From CALJIC01 sp039805565 (GTDB taxonomy: Bacteria; Chloroflexota; Chloroflexia; Chloroflexales; Roseiflexaceae), in NCBI GenBank assembly GCA_039805565.1, contig JBDLTZ010000189.1:1-26482 (forward strand): a stretch of 26,482 nt of DNA, given 5' to 3'. The notes below the pieces were generated by a model. The model worked only from the letters and a program-made list of their open reading frames with translations. It did no database searches and was not told the DNA's origin. This document shows positions 1-7,958 of this stretch, piece after piece (positions within the stretch are counted from its first letter, which is position 1; every line of letters starts with the position of its first letter). Made by a program: the position numbers and the translations under genes.

Positions 1-40
1 GCTCTGCCTTCTGAGGCCTCTGCACACCCCGACAGTCGTT

Positions 41-2284
41 CTAGATCGTGGCCATGCCCTTCACCAGCAGCTCGATCTGCTCCTTCGCCGTCTTCTTGCG
101 GTACAGCGCCGCCAGATCCACGCCCGTCGCAGCGATCAGCCGCTCCACCACCTTGTACGGTGCGACCTCCCCCTGCTTCGGTGGGGTGCTCAGGTTCGGC
201 AGGTCCCGCGCCATCTCGAGGATCGTCCGGGCGTGGCCGACGCGCCTGGCGTTCTTCGCCTGCGTGCTGTTCTCCGCGTCGTTCGTCTTATCGTAGTAGA
301 GCTGCATGCCCTTCTTGTACGCGCTGCGGCCGAGGTTGACGCCGCTGGCGATGAACTTGAGCGGCATGCCGGCCACCGCCCCCACGCCCGAGAGCGTCGC
401 GATATCGCCGGCGATCTTCACGACCTCCACGCCGATGTCCACGCTGCCCTCGACCACGCGCTCCTGGTTGATCTTCTTCATCTCAGTGGCGACGTGGTAG
501 GTGTTGATGTCCGCGAGCTCGGCCTTCGCCTCGTCCTTGCTCACCGCCCCCTTCGCACCAGCGCCCGACAGAGTGGCGGGCAGCTCGATCGGCGGGTTGC
601 CGACGATGGCGGTCAGGTACGCACGCCGCTGCTCGATCAGCGCATCGAGCTTCTTCTGGTCCTTCCCCGCGGCCTTCTTCGCGAGCTGGCCGAACGCCGA
701 CCCCTGGATATTCTTCAGCTCCTTCTCGGCCTCGGCTTTGGTGCCCACCGGTGCTCCACCGATGGCCGCGAGCTCTGGCGGGAGCTCGGTAGCCTGGTAG
801 CCAATGTAGGCCTCAAGGTACTTCTTGCGCTCGGCGAGCAGCGCCGGGTCCACCTTCTGCGACTTCTTGACGGTGCTGGAGTACCAGTGCAGCTTGGTGC
901 GCTGCTCGTTCACCACGCCGCTGCTCGCGTACTTCTTCTTGAACTGCTGGCGCATCTCTTTCATGCGCCCCTTGTTCACTGCGGCCGAGATGATGTCGAT
1001 CACGCGCACGATAATCGTCGCGCCGCTGATCGCGATCGAGAGGCCCGGGATGGCGGCGGTCAGGGCCTGGCTGATGCCATCGTTGATGATCTCGAGGAAG
1101 CCGCGCGCCGCCTTGAGCGCCGAGGTCGCGGTGTTGAGCAGACCGAGGACGATGTCCATTCCGGCCTTGAACTTCTCCCGGTTGCTCAGCTCGCCGGCCT
1201 GGGCCTCCTTGTAGGTCTCCCAGATCCTCTTGACGGTCATGAAGCCTTCTTTGATGCCCGCGAAGACATCACCGATTGAGCCGGTCCACTTGCCGGCCGA
1301 ATCGGAGGCGCCGATCCCCTTATCACTGCCGCTGACCTTGGCGCTCGAGTCGACCACCTTCGTCACGCCGGCGGTCGTCTTCGCCAGCGCGTCGGCGCCC
1401 TCGAAGCCCGCTCCGATCCGGTCGAGCGTCTCGGCCCCACCGTCCGCCATATCCTTGACGGCTTTGACGAAGCTGAAGATGCCGGTCAGTGTATCGCCCA
1501 CGCCTGCTGCGACATTCAGGTTCTCGGTGTGGTTCGGCCCCTCGTCCTTTTTGGCGCCCTCCGGCTCCTCTTTGTCCTTGTAGTAGCCGTCCTTGAGCTC
1601 CTTGCTGTCGATGTCCAGCTGGGTCGCCATATCGTCGGTCGAGCCACCCGCGGTGTCTGTCACTTCGCCGGCGAGCTCCAGCTGGCTGACCTCTTCGCCC
1701 TCGGGGTTCTCCGTCACACTCTTGGTTTCTTGCACCGCACTCTTGGTCAGCTTGGCGTTTTTCTTCGCGGGCGCCACGGTCCCGCCGGCCTTGATATCGT
1801 TGAGCGGGATATACCCCTTGTACGGGCCGTTCTCCGCGTAGGCGTACTTGCCCGATACATCCTTCCTGGTGGTGTCGACCTGGATGACATACTTGTCCTT
1901 CAGCTTGTGCCCGATGACGACGTCATCATCCACGGTGACCCTCGCCGGCGTGTTCGGGTCAGTCGAGGGCTGCGTCGTGTAGTCGTACAGGTACGTGCTG
2001 AAGTACACATCAACCGTCATCGGCGCAAGGGCGCGCTGTATCACCCCGCCTCCCGGCGCGCGCTGTACAGCCGGGCCGCTTGCCTGACCGCTCAGCGAGC
2101 GCTGGACCGCGTGGTTCCCGGCCGCGCGCTGGGCGGCGAGCAGATCGCTGGCTCCCACCTGCCCGCCAGGCGCGGTCATGCGCTGGATCGCCCCGTGGGG
2201 CGCCGGAGAGCTGCTCTCGTGAGACGGCTGGGTGTGCCGGTTCGGCTCGCGATTGGACTGGTCAATGTGGTGGCGATCGGTCAT
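41..2284 (-). CDS. Large modular protein, candidate contractile-injection-system cargo/effector
   Basis: 747 residues, no signal peptide. The first 85 residues are polar and disordered and carry four short [AV][IV]QR motifs (about residues 32-35, 59-62, 72-75, 81-84), including AAQRAAGNHAVQR at 50-62. This type of sequence is common at the N-terminus of proteins encoded beside extracellular contractile injection systems. Residues about 90-165 are beta-rich and end in GYIPL, resembling an SH3-like domain. An acidic linker follows (about 190-250), then a helical part with hydrophobic stretches at about 405-437 and 620-650 that could insert in membranes. Residues 482-526 and 549-593 are an ungapped internal repeat (17 of 45 identical by eye). 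The ATG overlaps the TGA of the AAA+ ATPase gene (ATGA), so translation is probably coupled. No catalytic motif was recognised, so toxic activity is not shown. Alternatives are a structural or scaffold component of the particle. The reading frame is secure; the cargo role is inference. Confidence 0.8.
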   Translation of the reverse strand: MTDRHHIDQSNREPNRHTQPSHESSSPAPHGAIQRMTAPGGQVGASDLLAAQRAAGNHAVQRSLSGQASGPAVQRAPGGGVIQRALAPMTVDVYFSTYLYDYTTQPSTDPNTPARVTVDDDVVIGHKLKDKYVIQVDTTRKDVSGKYAYAENGPYKGYIPLNDIKAGGTVAPAKKNAKLTKSAVQETKSVTENPEGEEVSQLELAGEVTDTAGGSTDDMATQLDIDSKELKDGYYKDKEEPEGAKKDEGPNHTENLNVAAGVGDTLTGIFSFVKAVKDMADGGAETLDRIGAGFEGADALAKTTAGVTKVVDSSAKVSGSDKGIGASDSAGKWTGSIGDVFAGIKEGFMTVKRIWETYKEAQAGELSNREKFKAGMDIVLGLLNTATSALKAARGFLEIINDGISQALTAAIPGLSIAISGATIIVRVIDIISAAVNKGRMKEMRQQFKKKYASSGVVNEQRTKLHWYSSTVKKSQKVDPALLAERKKYLEAYIGYQATELPPELAAIGGAPVGTKAEAEKELKNIQGSAFGQLAKKAAGKDQKKLDALIEQRRAYLTAIVGNPPIELPATLSGAGAKGAVSKDEAKAELADINTYHVATEMKKINQERVVEGSVDIGVEVVKIAGDIATLSGVGAVAGMPLKFIASGVNLGRSAYKKGMQLYYDKTNDAENSTQAKNARRVGHARTILEMARDLPNLSTPPKQGEVAPYKVVERLIAATGVDLAALYRKKTAKEQIELLVKGMATI

Positions 2285-4560
2285 TGCAGTCTCTCAGTAG
2301 CTCTCTCCGCGCGCAGGAGCGCAAGGTACGTCCCGAACTCCGACTCGGTCACCAGGCGGCCCAGCTTCTGGTACTCGCGCTTCAGCGCCCGCACCACGTG
2401 GGACATCCCTATCTCTGTGTTATCCTCTGCGGCCAGGTAGGCCGCCAGCAGGGCGATGTTGCGGATGTTGCCACCCGCGAGCTTGAACTGCCGCGCCAGG
2501 AAGGCCAGATCCACGTCCGCCCCCAGCGGCGCCTCTGGTGGGAAGACCTTGCGCCAGATCCGCAGGCGGTCCGGCTCCTCCGGGAGCGCAAACTCGATCA
2601 CCATGTGCAGCCGCCGCACGAAGGCGTCGTCCAGGTTCTTGCGCAGGTTGGTCGCCAGCACCACCACCCCGTCGTAGGCCTCGATCTTCTGCAGCAGGTA
2701 CCCCGTCTCGACGTTCGCGTAGCGGTCGTGGGCGTCCTTCACTTCGCTCCGCTTGCCGAAGATCGCGTCGGCCTCGTCGAAGAACAGCACTACATTCGCC
2801 TCGCGCGCCGCGTTGAACACCTTGTCGAGGTTCTTCTCGGTCTCGCCGATGTACTTGCTCACCATCGTCGACAGATCAATGCGGTACAGGTCCAGCCCTA
2901 AGTCGGCCGCGATGATCTCGGCCGCCATTGTCTTGCCGGTGCCCGAGGGCCCTGCCACCAGGATATTGACCCCCTTGCCCATCGCCAGCCGCCGGTCGAA
3001 GCCCCAGCGCCCCAGCACGGTCCGCCGGTGCCGCAGCTGGGCGCACACCTCGCGCAGCTGCGCCATCTGGTCCGCCGGCAGCACGATGTCGTCCCAGGAG
3101 TAGGTGATCGGCATCTTGCTGGCCAGCGTCGCCAGTGCCCCATCGGACTGTGCCCGACAGGCGGCGTAGAGGGCCTCGACGGTGATGGGGCCGTGGCTGC
3201 GGGCGAGCGCGACAGCGTTGCGGATCTGGCCGGGGTTGAGGCGGAAGGTGCTCGCCAGTGCCTCGAGCGCCCGGTCATCGGCCTCGTCCGGCGACACGCG
3301 CTCGCGCCACAGCCGCTCACGCTCCACATAGCCCGGCGAGCCCGCTTCGACCACCAGTGCGTCGTGTGGGAGCAGGCCAGTCGCGCGCGGCGCTCGCCCG
3401 AGGTCGAGCGGGAGGAACTGCCACCCGCGCCCGCTCTCGAGCTGCGCGACGAGCGCCGCCCGCCACACGCTCGGCGTGTGGTTGTCCATCAGCCGCGATG
3501 CGCCGCGCCAGAAGACTGCCGCACCGCGCAGCTCGGCCTCGCGGACGACCCGCGCGATCTGCTCCGCCGGCGCGGGTGATGTGCCAGCGCCAGGCATCTC
3601 GCGGTCCATCAATGTGTCCAGGTGCGCGATCAGCAGCTCCACGCCGGCCTCGGCGCAGAGGGCCGCGGCCAGGGCCAGGCGACCGCTGCCGGCGGCCCCC
3701 TGGAGCGCCAGCACGAGGCGCCGCTGGCGCTGGCTCAGCATCGCGCGCAGCCAGGCCACCATCTCCGCCGGCAGCGCCAGATCGTCGAGTGTGCGGTCGC
3801 GTCGCGCAAGCGAGAGCTGCGACGCAATCGCTGGGTCGAGGCGCGGGCGGCCGATCAGCTCGGCGACGACCCGCTCATCGATCTGGAGCGCACGCGTGAG
3901 AAGCGGGGCGTGGGCGCCCTCGTCCGAGAGGGTCAGCAGATGATGCTGGAGCAGGGGCGAGTCAGGGGCGAAGAGAGCCCGCGCGACGAGGCGCTCAGCG
4001 GGGGGCGGGCAGAAGAGGCGCAGCGCGAGGTCCACCGAGGGGCGCTTCCTGGTGACGTCGTTCTGGATGTAGCCGTAGAGGCGCTCGTAGCGCAGGTCAA
4101 GCTCGGGCGCGAGGGCCAGGAGCAGCACGTTGAGCTCGAGGCCCGATAGCCCGAAGCGGCGGGCGACCGCGCCGAGGGAGCTGGTGGGCGCGTGGAGGTG
4201 GGCATTGATGACGGCACGCTCCTGCACAAGCTGCTGATAGCGGGCGGCAAGCTCGTGCGAGGGCGGGACGCGGTCACCGTACAGCAGTTCCACCTCAGCA
4301 TCGGTGATGTGGAGGCCGCGGAAGGCGTCGTCTGCGAGAGCGCCGAAGGTCGCGCGGGTGGCGTCTACCTGCCAGGCGAGCAGACGATCGAGCCAGGCCA
4401 GCAGCACAGTCAGGTCACGAGGGAGACGCTCACGTGACTCGGAAGGTGGCCGGTGCTCCACAGCCTCAGTTCTGAGATGCTCTCTCCTGTTGTCGGTGAC
4501 GGTATGTGACATTACAGTTCTGAGGTGTTCTCTCTTGTTATCGGAGACGGTATGTGACAT
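2281..4560 (-). CDS. Two-module AAA+ ATPase of the contractile injection system (Afp15/Pvc15-like) type
   Basis: 759 residues. The C-terminal AAA+ module is intact: Walker A GPSGTGKT (537-544), Walker B VLFFDEADAIFG (591-602), sensor 1 VLATNL (about 634-639), arginines R649/R650 and a sensor-2 helix GGNIRN (696-701). An earlier module (about 280-460) has a degenerate P-loop, GAAGSGR (288-294), with Lys replaced by Arg and no acidic Walker B, so it is probably structural. This arrangement and the KYIGETEKNLDKVF / GKRSEVKDAHDRYANVE sequences match ATPases encoded in Afp/PVC-type injection system loci, where they are thought to act in particle assembly or cargo handling. The start ATG overlaps the upstream methyltransferase stop (TAATG) and the stop overlaps the next ATG (ATGA). 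The first 32 residues are two near-identical 16-residue copies from a 48-bp tandem duplication, so a second start at 4512, in the same TAATG context, would give a 743-residue protein. Confidence 0.93.
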   Translation of the reverse strand: MSHTVSDNKREHLRTVMSHTVTDNRREHLRTEAVEHRPPSESRERLPRDLTVLLAWLDRLLAWQVDATRATFGALADDAFRGLHITDAEVELLYGDRVPPSHELAARYQQLVQERAVINAHLHAPTSSLGAVARRFGLSGLELNVLLLALAPELDLRYERLYGYIQNDVTRKRPSVDLALRLFCPPPAERLVARALFAPDSPLLQHHLLTLSDEGAHAPLLTRALQIDERVVAELIGRPRLDPAIASQLSLARRDRTLDDLALPAEMVAWLRAMLSQRQRRLVLALQGAAGSGRLALAAALCAEAGVELLIAHLDTLMDREMPGAGTSPAPAEQIARVVREAELRGAAVFWRGASRLMDNHTPSVWRAALVAQLESGRGWQFLPLDLGRAPRATGLLPHDALVVEAGSPGYVERERLWRERVSPDEADDRALEALASTFRLNPGQIRNAVALARSHGPITVEALYAACRAQSDGALATLASKMPITYSWDDIVLPADQMAQLREVCAQLRHRRTVLGRWGFDRRLAMGKGVNILVAGPSGTGKTMAAEIIAADLGLDLYRIDLSTMVSKYIGETEKNLDKVFNAAREANVVLFFDEADAIFGKRSEVKDAHDRYANVETGYLLQKIEAYDGVVVLATNLRKNLDDAFVRRLHMVIEFALPEEPDRLRIWRKVFPPEAPLGADVDLAFLARQFKLAGGNIRNIALLAAYLAAEDNTEIGMSHVVRALKREYQKLGRLVTESEFGTYLALLRAERATERLQ

Positions 4561-4562
4561 TA
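4467..4562 (-). repeat. 48-bp tandem duplication covering the ATPase start site
   Basis: Units 4467-4514 and 4515-4562 are directly adjacent and agree at 43 of 48 positions. Each contains a TAATG and encodes MSHTV[ST]DN[KR]REHLRT plus one residue in the ATPase frame. The duplication length is a multiple of three, so the frame is kept. The result is a choice of two start codons; only the outer one (4560) also uses the TAA of the methyltransferase gene. Confidence 0.95.
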
Positions 4563-6164
4563 CAGGTGAACAGAGTGAGAACGCTCCGAGACCAGCAGCG
4601 CGCTCTGTGCCAGACCGGCAAGCAGCTCCTCGAGGCCGCGCTCCAGTCGCGCGCGCACATCGCCCTCCTCGCCCTCCGGCGCCTCACCGAGCGAGAGCCG
4701 CCCGTCCGCGACCATCGCGGCCAGCGCATCCGCCAGCGCCTCACGGTCACGCGTCCCGTCCAGCAGTGGCAGCAGCGCCTGTTGCAGCTCGTCCAGCGGG
4801 ACGCACTCGTGGCGCAGGTTCGCCACGATGTCGTCGCGCTCGGCCTGGGAGCGCACCACCAAGCTGGCCAGGGGGCGCTCGCCGACGCTCGAGGCCACGG
4901 GCGGGGTGTGGGAGTAGAGCTCGACGAGCCCGGCGCTGTAGCAGTACCCGGCCAGCAGGTCAGACGCCAGCGCCAGCGCGTCGCGCTCACGCTCCCCATC
5001 GCTCTCCAGGCGCGCCCGCGCCGCGTCCAGCAGCTCCCCGAAGGCCACCGGCGCCGGCCAGCGCTCAGCCAGCACCCCCAGTGCCACCTTGCTCACCGCC
5101 TGGTTCGTCGAGAGCGTCGAGCCATTCGGCGCGCGGAACTGCTCCACGGCGCCCTGAGCCATATCTGGCTTGGGCGATACTGGGACCGCACGGGAGGCTG
5201 ACAACAGGCTCATTACCCGATCCGGCCGCAGCCCGCGTCGGACCGGTGCCTCGGCATGGCACAGCAGCGTGCGGCGGAACATGCGCCCGCGCACGAAGTC
5301 CATGTACTGCTCCATCTCGATCAGATCGGAGGCGAGCGCCGCCAGTTCCTCGGCCACCGGCTGCGCGAAGTTGCCGGGCAGCACCGTGTGGAAGTCGGCC
5401 TCGGCCAGGTACTGGAGGCCGTGCTCGGCAGCGTGCGCCGCGAACTGCGTGAACAGGCAGGGGTCGTTCACCTCGGCCAGGATGTCGTGGTAGGTGTAGG
5501 ACTTTCCCTCGAGCGAGGTGCGGCCGGCCTGGCGCTCGAGGAACGAGCGGCAGGCGACGAGGATGTGGCTCTGCGGCAGGCTCGGGTCTTCGGCCAGGGT
5601 GGCGAAGCGCTCGAGCAGGTCGTAGGCCATGGCGAGGCGCTCCTCGGCGGTCTTGGCGTCGCGGGTGCGATAGCGCAGCACGTCGCGCAGCGGCAGCAGG
5701 GTGCTCCAGCCGGGGAGGGTGTTGTAGCTGATGTAGGCCACGCCGTGCGGGGCGAGATGCGTGCGGCAGAGGGTGAGCAGCGCGTCGCGGACGTGCGGGG
5801 GCACCCAGGAGTAGACGCCGTGGGCGATGATGTAGTCGAACGTGCCGAGCTCGTCGCCGAGCTGAGTGATGTCGCCGTGGCGCAGGTCGAGGTTGGTCAG
5901 GCCGAGCCGGGAGACCGCGGCCTGGCCGTCCGCCACCTGGCGCTGCGAGAGGTCGATGCCTACAAACGAGCTCTGGGGGAGGGCGTAGGCCATGGGGATC
6001 AAGTTGCCGCCCGAGGCGCAGCCAAGCTCGAGCACGCGACACTGCACGACCGGCGCCGGCGAGAGGCCCAGCAGCGCTGCGACCGTAGCGAGACGATCAG
6101 GGTGCGTCTGCTGGAAGGCATAGCTGGGGTAAGGGATATCATCGTATGGGATCAGGGTAGACAT
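4560..6164 (-). CDS. Class I SAM methyltransferase with methyltransferase regulatory domain
   Basis: 534 residues. The N-terminal Rossmann methyltransferase has motif I VLELGCASGGN (44-54), an acidic residue after strand 2 (VGID, about 68-71) and FDYIIAHGVYSWV (109-121). Residues about 220-310 (beginning with YTYHDILAEVNDP) fit the methyltransferase regulatory domain (PF10119 type). The C-terminal part contains RHECVPLDELQQALLPLLDG (451-470), a winged-helix-like segment often found in this family. The substrate is unknown. It is the first gene of the cassette: its TAA overlaps the ATPase ATG (TAATG), so it is co-expressed with the injection-system ATPase and the candidate cargo and might modify one of them (inference). 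No clear Shine-Dalgarno precedes the ATG. An extended -10 element lies about 90 nt upstream. The family assignment is firm; the role in the cassette is speculative. Confidence 0.9.
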   Translation of the reverse strand: MSTLIPYDDIPYPSYAFQQTHPDRLATVAALLGLSPAPVVQCRVLELGCASGGNLIPMAYALPQSSFVGIDLSQRQVADGQAAVSRLGLTNLDLRHGDITQLGDELGTFDYIIAHGVYSWVPPHVRDALLTLCRTHLAPHGVAYISYNTLPGWSTLLPLRDVLRYRTRDAKTAEERLAMAYDLLERFATLAEDPSLPQSHILVACRSFLERQAGRTSLEGKSYTYHDILAEVNDPCLFTQFAAHAAEHGLQYLAEADFHTVLPGNFAQPVAEELAALASDLIEMEQYMDFVRGRMFRRTLLCHAEAPVRRGLRPDRVMSLLSASRAVPVSPKPDMAQGAVEQFRAPNGSTLSTNQAVSKVALGVLAERWPAPVAFGELLDAARARLESDGERERDALALASDLLAGYCYSAGLVELYSHTPPVASSVGERPLASLVVRSQAERDDIVANLRHECVPLDELQQALLPLLDGTRDREALADALAAMVADGRLSLGEAPEGEEGDVRARLERGLEELLAGLAQSALLVSERSHSVHL

Positions 6165-6222
6165 GGTGTAGCCGTGGTTAACCGTATTACTTTATCATCG
6201 CCGCAGACGAGCATGGGGAGCA

Positions 6223-6240
6223 ATATGCTAGAAGGCATAT
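6223..6240. promoter_or_regulatory. Inverted repeat ATATGC-6-GCATAT
   Basis: Six-base arms with a six-base spacer. It lies next to the overlapping GCATATGC palindrome at 6257-6264 and just downstream of the minus-strand -10 candidate, where a repressor of the methyltransferase operon could bind. No regulator can be named. Confidence 0.5.
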
Positions 6241-6250
6241 CTTTTCTGGC

Positions 6251-6259
6251 AATATAGCA
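6251..6259 (-). promoter_or_regulatory. Candidate extended -10 promoter of the methyltransferase-ATPase-cargo operon
   Basis: The minus strand reads TGCTATATT, an extended -10 element (TGn followed by a TATAAT-like hexamer). It overlaps the GCATATGC palindrome. No good -35 is seen. The predicted leader is about 80 nt. Confidence 0.45.
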
Positions 6260-6330
6260 TATGCGGCTGTGTGCGGCGGGCAGCGAACTGCCAGTCGCAT
6301 GCCCAGCACTTCCACCTCGGCCTCCTGGCA

Positions 6331-6352
6331 ACATATGCTGCTCAGCATATGT
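6331..6352. promoter_or_regulatory. Perfect 10-bp inverted repeat, candidate operator
   Basis: Arms ACATATGCTG and CAGCATATGT are perfect complements separated by two bases. The arms contain the same ATATGC/GCATAT core as the sites at 6223-6264. The position between two divergent promoters suits a shared operator. A transcript hairpin is the alternative. Confidence 0.6.
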
Positions 6353-6472
6353 CTGCATGCTGCGGGTCCTCTTCGATAAACAAGCGGTGTAGATACGAGG
6401 GGGGTGCTTCCTACTGTCATACATCATACACGAACCTACAGGAATTTGCATGTTTCGGTCAAGACCTGACTC

Positions 6473-6481
6473 TGCTATAAT
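6473..6481 (+). promoter_or_regulatory. Extended -10 promoter of the Rec-PAS-HK gene
   Basis: TGCTATAAT, a consensus TATAAT with the TGn extension. The -35 candidate TTTCGG (6453-6458, 17-bp spacer) is weak. Transcription would start near 6488, excluding ATGs at 6450 and 6480 and supporting the start at 6558. Confidence 0.65.
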
Positions 6482-6557
6482 GTATCTGCTGCACACGTTG
6501 ATACGAAACCCTGCGCCGAAGATCTCTCGGCTGTCCTGCCCCAAAGGCACCGAACCT

Positions 6558-7958
6558 ATGCTGCGGCACCAAAGCACTATCCTCGTCGTAGACGACGATC
6601 CGATTGCGATCGCCACCCTGAACGCCCTCCTCCACCGCAGCTACCACCTCGTGTTTGCCTGCAATGGAGTTGACGCGCTCGCGGTTGCTGCGACCTGTAC
6701 GCCTGATCTTGTGCTGCTCGACGTCATGATGCCGCTGATGGATGGCTTTGAGGTCTGCCGAGCCCTGCGCTCTGATGCGCGTCTGGCCGAAGTGCCGATC
6801 ATGATGATCACGGCCCTTGACGACCGCGAGTCGCGGCTGCAGGGGATCGAGGCCGGGGCCGACGACTTCATCTCTAAGCCGTTTGACTTCGTCGAGCTCC
6901 AGGCGCGTGCCCGGACAATCACGTGCCTGAATCGCTACCGACGCCTGATGAACGAGCGCGCAAAGTACGAGCTCCTGGTCAACCAGTCGCCGAATGGGAT
7001 TGCGCTGGTGGGAAGTGATCAGGCCGTCACACTTGCGAACCCCGCCCTCCTTGACCTCCTGGGGCTGCCGCTCGAGGAGGTCGTCGGGTGCGGGCTTGCC
7101 ACATTCATCGCAGGACCGCACGTGTCCCTGTGTGCCGAGGTGCTGGAGCGTGCAGCACAGGCAGGCGAGCCTGTGGCTGAGCTGATGGTTCGACATTCAT
7201 CGGGCAGGTACATTCCGGTCGAAGTGCGCGGTAGGCGCTTCGTCGATGGAGACGAGCCATCTGTGCTGGTGATCGTCCGAGACATCACAGAGCACAAGCG
7301 GGCTGAGCTGGCGCTTGAGGCCGAGCGCCGCCGGGTGGCCTACGATCTCCACGACGGGCTGGCGCAGGTGAGTGTGAGCGCGTATCACCATCTTCAGGCA
7401 TACGCCGCGCGCCATTGCCCCCGCTCAACGGAGGGGCGCGCAGCGCTCGAGGCCGCGCTCACGCAGCTCCACAGTGTCGTCCAGGAGACGCGCCGGATGA
7501 TCACCGGCCTGCGCCCAACCGAGCTCGACGACTTTGGTCTTGCCAGGGCTCTGCGTGTTCAGGTGGATGCGCTGAGCGCCGTCGGCTGGGAGATCACCTT
7601 CACCGAACCGCAGCCCGCCATCCACCTCCCTCCTGCCATTGAGACCGCGCTGTTCTGGGTCGCGAAGGAGGCGATCACCAATATCCGCAAGCACGCCGGG
7701 ACAACGAGCGTCGCTGTTGACCTTTCCTACACCCCGGATCTCATCCAGCTCTCGATTCGAGACAGGGGCTGCGGCTTCGACATGCGCACAGCGTACATCG
7801 GAGCAGAGCCCGGCCAGCGGATCGGTCTCCACAGCATGCAGGAGCGGATCGCTGTCATCGGAGGGCGATGCACGATCTGGAGCGCTCCTGGACAGGGCAC
7901 CCACGTCGTCACCGAGGTACCGCTTCCGCCTCACAACCGCGAAAGCATACCCCGATGA
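6558..7958 (+). CDS. Hybrid sensor: receiver-PAS-histidine kinase (HisKA_3 type)
   Basis: 466 residues with the start at 6558. Order: receiver domain (about 7-125; acidic pocket DDD 12-14, phospho-acceptor D55 in LVLLDVMMPLMDG, K107), PAS domain (about 135-245, ending VIVRDITEHKR), HisKA_3 dimerisation segment with DLHDGLAQ (phospho-His H265) and an HATPase_c domain with KEAITNIRKHA, DRGCGFD and GIGL-like RIGLHSM. No membrane segments, so it is cytoplasmic. The receiver at the N-terminus suggests that another kinase or a ligand-linked partner controls this one. The TGA overlaps the ATG of the next gene (ATGA), making the NarL-type regulator its likely output. In-frame upstream ATGs at 6450 and 6480 were rejected because the promoter overlaps or follows them and they precede the conserved fold. 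The SD is weak (AAAGG about 12 nt upstream). Confidence 0.92.
   Translation: MLRHQSTILVVDDDPIAIATLNALLHRSYHLVFACNGVDALAVAATCTPDLVLLDVMMPLMDGFEVCRALRSDARLAEVPIMMITALDDRESRLQGIEAGADDFISKPFDFVELQARARTITCLNRYRRLMNERAKYELLVNQSPNGIALVGSDQAVTLANPALLDLLGLPLEEVVGCGLATFIAGPHVSLCAEVLERAAQAGEPVAELMVRHSSGRYIPVEVRGRRFVDGDEPSVLVIVRDITEHKRAELALEAERRRVAYDLHDGLAQVSVSAYHHLQAYAARHCPRSTEGRAALEAALTQLHSVVQETRRMITGLRPTELDDFGLARALRVQVDALSAVGWEITFTEPQPAIHLPPAIETALFWVAKEAITNIRKHAGTTSVAVDLSYTPDLIQLSIRDRGCGFDMRTAYIGAEPGQRIGLHSMQERIAVIGGRCTIWSAPGQGTHVVTEVPLPPHNRESIPR

Larger units (their letters stand above)
6165..6557. promoter_or_regulatory. Divergent control region between the injection-system cassette and the Rec-PAS-HK gene
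   Basis: About 390 nt without a convincing gene. The stretch 6221-6352 is AT-richer than its surroundings and holds repeated ATATGC/GCATAT hexamers, a perfect 10+10-bp palindrome, and promoter-like elements for both directions (annotated separately). No SD-led small gene was seen. Confidence 0.7.

Noticed and set aside
233..1279. 348-codon plus-strand frame within the candidate cargo gene
   Set aside because: Low-complexity Leu/Arg/Val/His translation with no motifs; shadow of the minus-strand gene.
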